A stretch of 64,000 nt of DNA from Hsuehochloa calcarea (Eukaryota; Streptophyta; Magnoliopsida; Poales; Poaceae): positions 13,879,232 through 13,943,231 of the forward strand of contig CM070599.1 in NCBI GenBank assembly GCA_036346395.1, in the 5' to 3' direction. Positions 22,701 through 33,505 of this stretch are shown in pieces. Within the stretch, counting starts at the first letter, position 1. Each line of letters opens with the position of its first letter. The position numbers were made by a program, and so were the translations under genes. A model generated the notes under the pieces. That model made no database searches. It worked only from the letters and a program-made list of their open reading frames with translations, and was not told where the DNA came from.

Positions 22701-23521
22701 CTAGCGTCAATCTCCACCTGTGGAAGATCTGTGAAAACAGATAAGAACGTTAGATAACTTGAAGAAAGACCAAACCAAGAGCTATGTCGAAGTTCACTTA
22801 CCTCATCATAGTCCCCGGTCTGTCTCCTCTCCCGAGTATCTCCACATAGGAGATGCTCGCTTCTTCAAGGGACCGATTCGCGTGTGATGAAATCTGTCAC
22901 CACATGCCATCCGGCCAACCCTCCTCCTTCAAGTCCTTGATGGCTTGAATGTAGGGGGCATCCGCTAATATCTTGAGGGTTGAGTCCCATGAAGATTTCT
23001 TCTCGACACCTTCCCACGAAAGAGAGGTCGCCTTTTGAGGTGACTTTCCAATAAAACCACCTCTTCCTCCATCCCGGCCATGAAGACCGAGTGAAACTCA
23101 ATATACTCCTCGACTTCAAGTCGTGGAGCTTGAATCATGACTTCCTAAGCGATTCGGCTTGTCGAGCCATCCCATAATAATATTGGAACAGCTCGAGGTC
23201 CGCCGGAATCCCCAGGTAAGCCTCGCAAAGGTACACGAAGACACTCAGCATAGTAATAGAATTAGGACCTAGATTCACTAATTCCACTCCAAAGTGCTCG
23301 AGTACCACCGTAAGAAAAGGGTGAGCAGGAAGTCGGAGGCCGCACTCACAGTACGCTTGGAAAACGGGGATTTGCCCATTTTCCCCCGACGACCAGTGCT
23401 GCCCGATGGCCGGAAGCCATTTCACCAGCGCCTTCTCTGGAATCTTCCCAGCGTCGACCAAGACTTTAATCTTCGCCGCATCCATCTCCGACTCCTCCCA
23501 CTCAGAAACTTTCTTGGCCAT
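19721..23521 (-). CDS. Multi-exon antisense gene of the Tat element (Transposase_28-like N-terminus, coiled-coil C-terminus)
   Basis: Runs opposite to pol. The first exon (23521 down) starts MAKKVSEWEESEMDAAKIKV and contains ECGLRLPAHPFLTVVLEHFG and ELVNLGPNSITMLSVFVYLC, the pattern of the grass 'putative gypsy type transposon' domain. It continues past a frame break (23119-22865, with WRKRWFYWKVTSKG). A Ser/Lys-rich exon (22443-22168) has a nuclear-signal-like PPSKRRRLARS. Then come FNFCADFFGPATIV (21420s) and at least four coiled-coil exons. Canonical GT-AG introns can be read at about 22800-22733, 22604-22455, 21815-21750, 21200-21135, 20680-20622, 20490-20422 and 20243-20162. The last exon ends SVGKKVAEEMQLGSPPSE. 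Function is unknown; similar antisense genes are reported in Tat elements. This copy has at least one frameshift. Confidence 0.68.
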
Positions 23522-24065
23522 TTCTCTCAGAAGTTTTGGATTGAGAAAGGATTGCCAGAGAAGACACGTTTAGGGTTGGCGGCGGAGAAGGCGAGAGCTC
23601 GAAGAACAGTGGGAACGATTTGGGGGAAAGGTAAAAATCCAAGTCTAACTCCCGGTAAGTTTTTATAACCGCACGATTGCCACCGCTTCGGGAACCATCT
23701 CATCGATGTGTCCGTGGAGTCGCTTGCAATTCCCTAGATGGTCTGTTCGAGAAAATTAGGTTCGTTTTGTCACCTCCAAGCGAAATTACTTTCTTGACCA
23801 AGTCCTTCTGGTCGAATGAAGTAACAATCGGAAAGGATTTTTCTCCGATCGCTCTACTACGACCACTTCACAGTCGTAGGGGTTTTTACGACTTTTTGAT
23901 AGTCGTAAGCAACCTTCCTGACCAAGCAAATTCCTGGTCAAAGTAGCACTCAAATGTCGAAGAGTTTTTCCTTCGACCATTATTCTGCGACATTTTCATA
24001 GTCGTAAGACCATTTGCAAATCCTTCACCAAGTAAGTTACTTTCACTTGAAGCTGGGGGGCTAGA
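23522..24065. other. Region between antisense gene start and Tat 3' LTR
   Basis: Probably holds the promoter and 5' leader of the minus-strand gene. Short palindromic pieces (AGTCGTAGG...TTTTTACGACT near 23872, and CGAC...GTCGTAAG near 23990-24008) resemble the LTR array units. The polypurine tract CTGGGGGG lies at 24053-24060, five bases before the LTR. No other gene seen. Confidence 0.5.
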
Positions 24066-24212
24066 TGACGAGGATCTGATAATCCTCATTTTATCTTTTA
24101 TCTATAATTCTTATTATGGGTAAATATGATGTCACGTAGTCCCTGTATACCCCTTATATTTATAAGGGAGAGGCACACCAAGTGATTTTAAGTTCTCCTA
24201 CAATCACCCCCA

Positions 24213-24523
24213 TAGTCGTAAGTCTTACTACGGCTATGTCATGGTCGTAAGTCCTTCTACGACTACTACCTGGTCGTAAACCCTTCAACGACCATTACCC
24301 AGTCGTAAGTCCTTCTACGACTATTGTCCAACAGAAGTTACCTTTCGACTGCACTAAATCGTAAGTCTTTCTACGACTATTGTCCAGTCGTAAGTCCTTC
24401 TACGACTGTTGTCCATTCGTAAGTCCTGCTACGACCTGAACCTAGTCGTAAGTCCTTCTACGACTTATACCTAGTCGTAAGTCCTTCAACGACTTGTACC
24501 CAGTCGTAAGTCCTGCTACGACC
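24213..24523 (+). repeat. Array of about ten 22-bp palindromes, ~29-bp spacing, in Tat LTR U3
   Basis: The unit AGTCGTAAGTCCTTCTACGA(CT) is an imperfect inverted repeat (GTCGTA...TACGAC). Good copies start near 24213, 24243, 24272, 24301, 24357, 24387, 24415, 24444, 24473 and 24502; a degenerate copy fills the gap near 24330. Spacing is 28-30 bp. Some units carry changes in both arms. The array lies upstream of the LTR TATA box. Confidence 0.92.
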
Positions 24524-24774
24524 AAGTCAACCACGACCACCTTATGATCAATAAAACCTACAAGCGAGTGGGTCCAATTGATTAAGGAATCCAGACGGTC
24601 CACATGCACTGTTATTCTGCGTAGTAATAGTGCTTAATTACCCCATTACCTCTGAAAGATAACTGCCAAATGGCGTGAAGGAGCCACTACGCCGGTAATT
24701 ATTGCCATCATGTGCCCATTGCTGGCTTGATTAGGCGCCTCTTCAGTAGGGGAAAACGGTTACTCCTTCACGAC

Positions 24775-24782
24775 TATATAAA
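24775..24782 (+). promoter_or_regulatory. TATA box of the Tat 3' LTR
   Basis: TATATAAA within 'cgactatataaaggc', about 250 bp downstream of the palindrome array and 280 bp before the LTR end. This is a normal position for the U3/R border. Confidence 0.6.
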
Positions 24783-25064
24783 GGCATCAATCAGAAGGAA
24801 AAAGGGGGGCAAGAAAAACAAGAGCCAATCAAGGACGATCAAGGAGAAAAACAAGTACTGTTCTTTGTAATAGTCTTAGTTTCTGGCTTGATTGTTGAGA
24901 ATACAGTCAATACCACACACACACAGGAGTAGGGTTGTTATTCTCCCCGGAGAAGGCCTGAACCTGTATAAAAATCCCGTGTCAATCGCTCTGCGTGATT
25001 TCATCTCTAGGAGACCCCCCGAATCAAACAATCTTTACGTAAGATCGGTTCTAAAATATCGACA

Positions 25065-25566
25065 GGTATATTCCTTTCATTTTTTTTATATTTTGTAGGG
25101 TTCACCTAGGTTAGGATATTTTGTTTAGCATAAATTAATTCTCTTTGTTTTTGTATTTTGCTTAGGTTTGGTTTGCCAAGATTATGATAACTGAACATTT
25201 TGTTTAGCATGATCTTACAAACAAGGTTCTTATTTGTGCATTGTTGTTTCATATAGAAAACGCCTAGCAATTTTAACAAAATGCTAAAATTGTATGAAAT
25301 ACTTGTGATTTATGTATTTTTGTCTATATACTATATATAGTTAGTTGATGTTTATATGCTACGATGATTGTATCTTTGTATGTGATCTTCATGTCTATGT
25401 CATGGTTCGTTATTGCATAATCATTCATCTAAAATGTTGAACCTGCTGCTAATATTGATCTTGGTAGAAATTTTTATGTTTCTTTTTTTGTCCCAATGTT
25501 TATATTTGTTTTTGTTTTGTGTAGAGGACAAAGTCTAATAAAATGAACAGTGAAGCTGACCCTAGT
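25065..25566 (+). other. Intron-like sequence and start of an exon of a broken plant gene
   Basis: AT-rich DNA with several T-rich acceptor-like tracts. The last, 'ttttgttttgtgtag' near 25525, is followed by exon-like sequence reading RTKSNKMNSEADPS. This frame resumes after the nested insertion at 50637, where the TSD CTAGT is repeated. The piece is therefore the left half of one exon split by LTR-A. Confidence 0.55.
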
Positions 25567-27501
25567 TGTAATACCTCGGAATTGAATCGGGTAGTTAAGA
25601 AATCAGTCGGGGAAAGAAAGAACAATGAAAGAAGAAGAAATTTCTGAAAAAAATTTGTTATTCGCATTTATTCGGCAACCTGGGCCGCGGGCCGAGGCCC
25701 AGGGGGGAAGCCCACCTAGTGGCCGGCCAAAAGGGGGGTTCCCACCCCCAAAACCCTAATCCCATCCCTTTTCTCCCCTTTTCCCCCTTGGAGCCGCCCC
25801 TCTTTGCTCTTCTGCTGCCACCCCCACCTCCTCTTGCGCCTCCCCTGTGCCACCACGTCCCCAACAGCACCCCCACCCTCCCCGGTGAAGCCCCTTGCTG
25901 CTGCCCATTGGAAGGAAGGCGAGGAGACGACAATTGGAGGGCCAGCCAAGTGGAGGTAGCAGATCAGATTTGTTTAGCGCTGTTGCTCGTCAGTTTTTGG
26001 TAAGATACGTACGTTTTCTGATCTGACCACCTCTTAGATAGTCGTAGCCCTTGGTCTTAGCTTTCTTTAGGTACTGAGATCACCTGATTTGGAGTTATGG
26101 ATTAGAACTTATGGCATTTTTCGTGTGACTGTTCTGGAGAGCTGACGAGATTTGACAGTTTGCTTGTCTGGTCAGTGCGAATTATTTAGAGACCGAATCT
26201 GAAAGATCACCCAACACGAATTTGGTAGGCAATGCCGTAAGCTTTCCATGTTGATAAAAAACACAATTTTTAGAGTTGGAAATCAAGAGTTATGGAATTT
26301 TTACCGTCGCTGTTTTCTGACGGTCAGATTGAAGGGACAGAGAACTTCACCTGAACATTAGGGTTAATAGAAGGATGAATCAGGGGACTTTCCCAACTAT
26401 ATTTTCGTAGAGGGTTTTGTCGTGGTTCCAATGTAATACCCCGGAATTGAATCGAGTAATTAGAACATAGCCGGGAGGAGAAAAGACAATTAAATGAGTA
26501 GAAATTCTAAAAGAGAAGGATTTTTCAGAACTCGACAACCTGGCTCGGGCCGCACCCAGAGGGGCCCATGTGGTGGCTGGCCAAAAGGGGGTTCCCACCC
26601 CAAACCCTAAACTCCCCACTCTCCTCCTCCTCCACACTTTGAGCCGCCTCCCCCCACCTCTCCTCGCTATGCGTTGCCTCGATTTGGGTACGCATGCTCA
26701 TTTTCGACCGATCACCTCTTAGAAAGTTGTAGATATCGATTTTACCTTTCTTTGGGCACCAAGATTACCTGATTTGGACCAACATTTAGGAGTTATGGTA
26801 GTTTTACCGCGACTGGCCAGGAGAGCTGACGAGTTGTGGCAGATTGCATTGTCTGGTTATTTTGAATTTTTATAGGCCGAATTAGAAAAGCCACCCAAAA
26901 TGAATATTATAGAGGAGTCAGAAAGATTTCCAAGCTGATAAAGAACACAATTTGTAGAGTTTTCAATCAAAAGTTATGAAATTTTTACCGTTGCAGTTTT
27001 GCTAACTGTCAGATTGCAGAGACAGAAAACTTAGAAAAAACTTTACCTGAACATAAGAATTAGTAGAATGCCGAATCGGGAGACTTGTACAACTAGACTA
27101 TTGTAGCTGGCTTTGTCATGATTCCAGAGAGTCCAAGATCACCCCATTCCGAGTTGCGTAGCAACCGTTATGGTGGTTTTAGTACTCTGTCCAGAAAACC
27201 CAACGTGAAGTTGATGTTTTTTTAATTGGCCTAGTAGGGGTATTTCTTCGCCGATTCAGCAAGGCTCACCAACTAGACTTAGTTGGAAAATTTAATTATA
27301 TTTCCAGAAAGTCTAAGAACATCTTATTTGGACCCCTGTACTAATAGATATGGATTTTTGAAGTTGACTGTCCACCGAGGGGACAGATCAACGTTTAGGA
27401 GTTTGGGGTCGGGATCGAGTTAGGAGTTTTGCAAGTCCATGGTTGTTTTTATATAGGTTGTTTTGATCCGCTGCTGGTTCTTAGCATGTGTTATAACTAT
27501 T

Positions 27502-29416
27502 TGTGGATATCGTGAGGATATGTGCATGATCTTAGGATGATGAGTCAATTGGCAATGGCGTTATTGGTTTGCAATTTGTCACGTTTTTGGGTTTGCTCCA
27601 AGAGCCGTCAGTCATCGGCGGCCGACCGGCAAGGTCGCCGTCCGATCGTTGATGGAAAGGTCCGACCGGCAATGCTTGCGGTCCGACCGCCAAATGCTGT
27701 TGATGGAATTTGGGGCTAGGCCAAAAATAGGATGTGTAGGCAAGTGAGGGGAGTCTCCTGGATGTGGTCGCATAATTTTTGGAGCTCCCAGTTAAAAGTT
27801 CTATTCAGTTGAAAATTCCCGAAGGTTTTGGATTTTCGAGCTGAAAATTTGGCTAAGTCTTTTCGGGCGGTCCGACCGCCGTTATGAAATCGGTCCGATC
27901 GAGCTCGAAATCGGTCGGACCACCGTGGTGGGGCGGTCGACCGCACGATCACTTGAAGGTGAGCCTTCTTGGCATTGATGTGTTTTGATTGTGTTTATTG
28001 TGTGAACTTTAATGCTTTATTGTTGCATATTGCATTGTGAACTAATGTGGGTCAAGTTGTGAAGAACTTGTTTCCGGTGACGATTTGTTTGTCTATTGCT
28101 GTGCAGGTTGCTTGCAGGTCAACGACGTCAACGGTGAGGTGGATCGGGACTACGCTTGGAGAGCTGAGGTCCAGAACGATCATGGATGCTGGTGAGGTCG
28201 TGTGACTCAAGCATGGTGCGTATGGGCAAGATGGATCGAACGGTAGTTCGGTGCACCGGTTGGATCAAAGCGCGCAAGTCGGTGCGAGTCTTTGGGAAGT
28301 TCCGGGGATTCTGACGGAGAGACTTGGCGACGTGATGAGAGCCGCTGATCAACCTACACGTGGTGAAGCAGGCGAGTGCTTCAACAGTTATGTGTGAGTG
28401 GGTCCCATGTGTGTGTGGGCCTTCATGGGAGCCCATTAGTGGAGACCCTAGGCCTCTCCTATAAATAGAAAGGGGGAGAGGAAAACCCCCCCAAGCATTC
28501 ATTTGGACTCTCCAAGTCTTTTCTAGGGTTAGGGTTTGGAGAAGAGAGGAAACGAGAGGAAGATTGTGTGTGCTCTTTGGTTTGAGCTCTTGTCCTCCTT
28601 GAGGGAGTGGCTTTGTAAGCATCTTGTTGGATCAATCAATATTGTGATGCTTGCTTAAGAGATTGATTGTCTCTCTTGTGTTCTTCTCTCTTTTGATGAT
28701 TTTGGTGCTTCCTTGATTCAAGGGTTTATGCTTGGTCTCTTGACCGATTTTATCTTGCTTTGATGTGTGGGGATACTCCTAGAATCATCTAGACCATCAA
28801 CCCCCCACAAGCAAGTCTTGAATCAAGATTTTCATATTTTTAGGGTTTGTGCACTTCTTTGGTAAAATCGTCAGAGATCGCCTCTGTGAAGTGGATCTGG
28901 AGGATCGTCGCTAGAAATAGGTCTCTAATATCCTTAGGGAGGTGTGCTCCAAATTTGGTCAAGTTTCATTAGTTGAATCAAAAGTTGGACCAAATTTCGT
29001 TTTGGATTCGGGATTGGCTTTTCGGTTCTGGACTGAATCGGTCGGACCGATTTTTATACGGCGGTCAGGCCACCCGTATTTCAGACCGCCTGGTAGCGGC
29101 CGGTCGAATCGATTTCTAATGGTCCGACCGCGAGTTAGCCGCCGGTCCGACCGCTTGTCAACCGCCGGTCCGACCGTCACTCAACCGCCGGTCTGACCGC
29201 TAGTGCTCAGACCGATCTTCTGAGATCATATCTCCAGTTTGGGTCTTGTGGTAAAGGGGGTTATCAAATTCAGCACAAGGCTTCCACTGTGCATTTACTG
29301 ATCTTCTTAGCTTTCATAGCTAACAGAGAAAAGTTCATGTTGAATTTAATTAAGGCGAAGAATTTGAGAAAGCGTCTATTCACCCCCCCCCCTCTAGTCG
29401 CCTTTACGGTCCTACA
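27502..29416 (+). repeat. 5' LTR of Sirevirus 1, with GGTCCGACCG palindromes
   Basis: 1915 bp, TGTGGATATCG...CGGTCCTACA. It carries two clusters of the palindrome GGTCCGACC or its complement: 27600-27950 and 29035-29215. A TATA box (TATAAATAG) lies at 28461-28469. CT-rich sequence precedes the LTR end. Confidence 0.93.
28461..28469 (+). promoter_or_regulatory. TATA box in Sirevirus 1 5' LTR
   Basis: TATAAATAG in a GC-richer context, about 960 bp into the LTR. The same box is at 47630-47638 in the 3' LTR. It is followed by AGGGTTAGGGTTTGG-like leader sequence common at plant transcript starts. Confidence 0.6.
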
Positions 29417-29418
29417 AG

Positions 29419-29431
29419 TGGTATCAGAGCC
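29419..29431 (+). other. Primer-binding site of Sirevirus 1
   Basis: TGGTATCAGAGCC, two bases after the 5' LTR end. Complementary to initiator tRNA-Met. Confidence 0.93.
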
Positions 29432-29471
29432 GGTTAGCTCTTCTCATAGATCTTAACCGGTCTTTGGAGCC

Positions 29472-31815
29472 ATGGCGACTGACAAGTACTCAACCAAGCC
29501 ACATATTTTTGATGGGGTTGATTTTGCATATTGGAAGGCCCGAATGCAGGCCTATATCGAGGCTTAAGGGCATGCTATATGACTTAAGGTAAAAAGCCCT
29601 TATGTCGTGCAAGCCGATGACGATATGATCACTCCAGATGTGGAGGCCAACAACAAGGCTCGGAATTTTCTGATCCAAGGCCTCAGTCGATCTGAGTTTG
29701 AGCGTGTTGCTCACTAGCGGTCTGCTCATGAGATCTGGCGGACTCTTTGTGACTATCACGAAGGGTCCACAGTGATCAAGGAAGTGAGACAGAACCAGCT
29801 AAAGAAAGTATACTCTAAGATCGAGCAAAGGCCTGGTGAGTCTTTGGACGAGCTGTGGGGAAGATTTTCTAAGATTCTTCATGATCTCCGCGCTGTTGAC
29901 CTGGTCTTTTCTGAGTCTGAAAATGCACGCCAGCTCTTGGGTGCTCTTGATGTGAAGGTCTGGGGAATGAAGATCACTTCCATCAATGACAACACTGTCA
30001 TGAGTGAGCTTACCATGGATAAGCTATACTCGAGGTTGAAGACGCATGACATTGATTTTATCTCGCGTCTCCCCAAGAGAGTGTCGATGGCATTGGTGGT
30101 CGACAAATCCAAGGGTTGTTCTTCTGATTCTCTCGATTGTAGCTCATCTGGTTTTTCATTATCTGCTTTGCATTCTTTGAGCGATGAGCAACTTGAGAAA
30201 CTGCCCGAGGATGACTTAGCCCTCCTATCCACCAAATTCACAAGAGCGTACAACAAGGTGAGGAATAGGAGCAGAAGTGGACCTATCACATGCTTCGAAT
30301 GTGGTGAGCCAAACCACATTCGTTTCAGGTGCCCCAAGCTAAAGGGCAAGGAGGAGAAGGAGACACGAAGACATCCCCAAAAGAGGGATGCAAAACCCAA
30401 GAAGACAAACTATCGCAAGTTTGTCAGCCGGGTCCTTGCCGCTCTAGAAAATGTGAACATGAGCGATGTGGACTCGGAAACAGAGGATGACGAGAGTGAC
30501 TCCCGTGGCAAGAAGAATGCTCATGACTTCACTGGCATGTGTTTCATGGCCAAGAACAAGCACGACAGCGACTCCTCCAACGATGAGGATCCTTTTAGTG
30601 ATCCTGATGAGGTATGCCCTTCAATTGCTGACATGAAAAGGGCTTTGGTGCTTGCTGAGAAGAAATTGCATAAGCAAGTAAACATGATTAAGAAACGGGA
30701 CATTATGATTGATAATCTGAACCTAGAAGTTGTTAGGCTCAAATCTATTAGTCCTGATGATATTTGTGATTCCTGCACTACCTTGCTTAAAGAATTGACA
30801 AGCTTGAAATCTGCTCATTCCTCTGTTGTTAATCAATTAAAGGATGCTCTTGATGAACTAGAATCTCTCAAGTCTAGTTCTGTTTGCATAGATGCCATTT
30901 CTCTTGATGTGACTTCCATGGAAGCTATTTCGTTAACTTGCTCTAACTGTGCTTTGCTTGAATTAAAATTGGATAGCTCCTTGAAAGAATTACAAAAATT
31001 TGATGCTAGTACACTTGCTCTCATTGTAAGAATAATAGGATTAAAATGCAAGAGATGACTGAAATGGTAGTTTACTCTAGAGCTGCCTCTTGTGAAAATT
31101 GTCCCATGCTTACAATTGAGATTGAAGCTTGAAACAAGACTCTTGAAGAAAAAGCTAAAATTAAAAAAAAATCCATGTCTCTTACTGCTTCTAAGAAGGT
31201 CATTGATTCTAACTCTTGTGTTTTGAATGCTGAAGTTGAAACCATGATTGGTCAGATTCAAGAGGCATTTAGAGTCAAATTTAAGGAGCAGCTGAATAGG
31301 ATTAAGGAATCTTATTGTGTGTCTTGTGAGGCTTTCAAAGTGGAAGTGGCTCTTCTTAAGAGTAAACGTGATGAGGTAATCAAGTCTAAAAAGTGCACTA
31401 GATGTCAGGATCTAACTAAAGAGAATGATTACCTCAAGGTGACTCTTGAGAAGTTTTCTAGTGGGAAAAAGAAACTCAACATGATTCTTGATCAATCCAA
31501 AGTGAGTGTGAAAATAGTGGCCTAGGTTTCAATCCCCTAGAGCATTCCAAGAAACACCCACCTAGGATTGTTAGAGTTGTGAAAAATGGTCTGTTTGAGC
31601 TAGAACCTCCTAAGCCTTTCAAGGTTGTTTTCAAATCCGTAGGTTTTGCTCAAACTCTCTCTGGCAAGAAAGGTGCTTTTACTCCTTCAGTACAAACCCC
31701 TCAAAAGGTCAAGTATCATTGCACATTCTACAAGAAAGAAGGCCACACTGTTGAGTTCTGCTTCCGGAGAGCAAAACTTGAGAGAAAAGAGAGGATGAGG
31801 GCCTTGAGATCCATT
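29472..31815 (+). pseudogene. gag: gag of Sirevirus 1, N-terminal part, with stops and interrupted by Sirevirus 2
   Basis: Starts ATG at 29472 (MATDKYSTKPHIFDG). In-frame stops occur at 29565 (TAA), 29580 (TGA) and 29715 (TAG); at the first two the sister element has CAA and TGG. From 29718 the frame is open to 31058 with GESLDELWGRFSKILHDLRA and a zinc knuckle CFECGEPNHIRFRC (C-x2-C-x4-H-x4-C) near 30292. Long charged coiled-coil-like sequence follows. Frame changes occur near 31020 and 31525. A second knuckle (31718-31759) reads CTFYKKEGHTVEFC, where the second Cys has become Tyr. The frame breaks at 31815, where Sirevirus 2 is inserted. Confidence 0.85.
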
Positions 31816-33482
31816 TGTAAGACCAAGAGGTTTTTAGTCATGATATTTGATGATGAATACATTGCCAATATGCTAGACGTAGTCTTAGTACTTAATGATG
31901 AATCTTTTGTCTCTAGAACACGTTTTTGATCTCAATTGGTGACTTGATTCAGAGCTCTGTTTAGTTCTGTTGAAAATCAGCTTTTTGAGGATAATCGGTA
32001 GTACCGGCTTTACTTGTGCGGAACTACCGCACTGCGGTAGTACCGCGTGTACATTCCGGTAGTACCGCATGTCACTGAGTTTGAACGGTGTTTTGCTGAA
32101 TCGTTAGATCGTGATCCAACGGATGCAATCAAGTGGGCTGTTCGGACTTTCGACAGTACTCTCAAAATCGAACGGTTGTGAAGCTTGGTCCGAACGGCAC
32201 ACATCATCTGAAGCGTACACGTGGCAAGATCTGAAGTCTCTGAGCTTTTCTAGGTTGCGGTAGTACCGGCGTTGTTTTCACAGAACTACCGCGGTGCGGT
32301 AGTACCGCGTACAACATACGGTAGTACCGCACATCATTTTCTCAGAAGTGTTTTGCGCGAACTGTTGGATCTTGATCCAACGGTTGATATTGAGTTGAAC
32401 GCTCGACCATCCGAACGGTAGCGCGCTTTTCGAGCGCCGGATTGAAATCTGACGGTGTGGATCGTGTGAGACGTTCGGACCGTCCGAACATGCCTCAAAT
32501 CCAACGGTTGAAACCCATGGTCCGAACGGCCCATGAATCTGGAGCGTCCACGTGTCAAAGGACGTTGTTCTGAGGACTTTGCGAAATTAGGTTAAGCGGT
32601 AGTACCGGATGTACAATGGTGGTAGTACCGATTGTATTCTGGAAAATTGTCATTGTTGGAAATTGACTGCGGGTTTGTTGATTTCGTTTGCTCTATCTAA
32701 TTGCTTGATGCATGATAGTGTCTGAGTGTGTGTGTGTGAACTAATGGATGGTCAAGTTGGAGAACTTGTGCCATGGAATTGGATTTTCTTGTCTTTGCAT
32801 GTGCAGGAGAGCGTGAGGACGAACAAGGCTCGGGATGATGGTTGGACTCGGACTAGGATTGGTTAATCTAAGGTCTTGGTAGTAAAGGATGTCAAGAGGT
32901 TGTTTGGATCGCGCTAGAGCACTTGGAAGGCAAGGGTGGTTTGCGTTGGAGCTACGGGGAGGTCACCTGGAGGATCACGACGTGAAAGAGGAGATGAAAT
33001 TGGAAAGTTTGAATCGGTTTTGGTAAAACCCGTGTTAGAAGGGTTTCGGGTCCCTAATTTTCGGAGAGGTTAGGATTCGTATTGGTGTTAGATACGAATT
33101 GATCCTTTGCTATAAAAGGGGCAAAGGGCTGCGCCTGCAAAAAATAAGAACTGTGGGTTTTAGACTGGTCGTAGTTTGTCTTGCGGCTGTTTTTGGTAGA
33201 TCCATCCAGTTGAGTTTTGAGGGGTGCTATGCTGAGCATCTTGTAGACACAAATCATCTATAAGTTATCAAGTTTGATTTCGTTCAACTTTGATTCTTGG
33301 TTTGGTCTTGGTGGTGCGCCTGCTTGAGTCTTTATCAGGCAATTGTGCTTCGGGTGAGAAGCTCTTCAAGCTTTCAACAGAGAGGTTGATATTGGTATTC
33401 TTGTGTGGAAGAAGATTTCGAATTTGGGGGTATATTCGCTGCAATCATTCAACCCCCTTCTGATTGCCGTTACGATCCTACA
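31816..33482 (+). repeat. 5' LTR of Sirevirus 2, with GGTAGTACCGC palindromes
   Basis: 1667 bp, TGTAAGACC...ACGATCCTACA. Eight copies of the palindrome (C)GGTAGTACCG lie near 31997, 32033, 32059, 32261, 32297, 32320, 32598 and 32621. They include two near-copies of a three-palindrome module about 264 bp apart. A TATA box (TATAAAAGG) is at 33111-33119. Confidence 0.93.
33111..33119 (+). promoter_or_regulatory. TATA box in Sirevirus 2 5' LTR
   Basis: TATAAAAGG, with the same site at 41325-41333 in the 3' LTR, roughly 370 bp before the LTR end. Confidence 0.6.
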
Positions 33483-33484
33483 AG

Positions 33485-33496
33485 TGGTATCAGAGC
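33485..33496 (+). other. Primer-binding site of Sirevirus 2
   Basis: TGGTATCAGAGC two bases after the LTR end. Complementary to initiator tRNA-Met. Confidence 0.93.
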
Positions 33497-33505
33497 GAGG
33501 TTGCA

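Larger units (their letters stand above)
13111..25064 (+). mobile_element. Tat-lineage Ty3/gypsy retrotransposon with antisense gene, 5' end displaced by G1
   Basis: Gag (13.1-14.9 kb), protease, RT, RNase H, a second RNase H and integrase run on the plus strand to a pol stop at 18774-18776. A repeat-bearing spacer follows, then a multi-exon gene on the minus strand, a polypurine tract and a 3' LTR (24066-25064). The second RNase H after the normal one, and extra antisense coding between pol and 3' LTR, are known marks of the Tat lineage. Many stops and frameshifts show that it is old. The 5' LTR is not in the window: G1 cuts the element within gag at 13110. Confidence 0.85.
24066..25064 (+). 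repeat. 3' LTR of the Tat element
   Basis: Starts TGACGAGGATCTG after a G-rich tract and ends ...AAAATATCGACA at 25064, about 1.0 kb with TG...CA ends. It holds a palindrome array in the first half and a TATA box at 24775-24782. The sequence right of 25064 changes to AT-rich intron-like DNA. Confidence 0.78.

Noticed and set aside
24213..24523. CRISPR-like appearance of the 22-bp repeat array
   Set aside because: Gaps between repeats are only ~7 bp, the repeats vary, and the array lies inside an LTR of a plant retroelement. No cas genes.
25719..26003. Proline-rich open frames in the GC-rich LTR parts (also 52174-52536, 54142-54547 and 61102-61422)
   Set aside because: They arise on both strands from compositional bias in LTR or leader sequence. 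No domain, no conservation between related LTRs.
32600..33050. Possible host promoter or gene between Sirevirus 2 palindromes and its TATA box
   Set aside because: The whole segment repeats in the 3' LTR, so it is LTR sequence.
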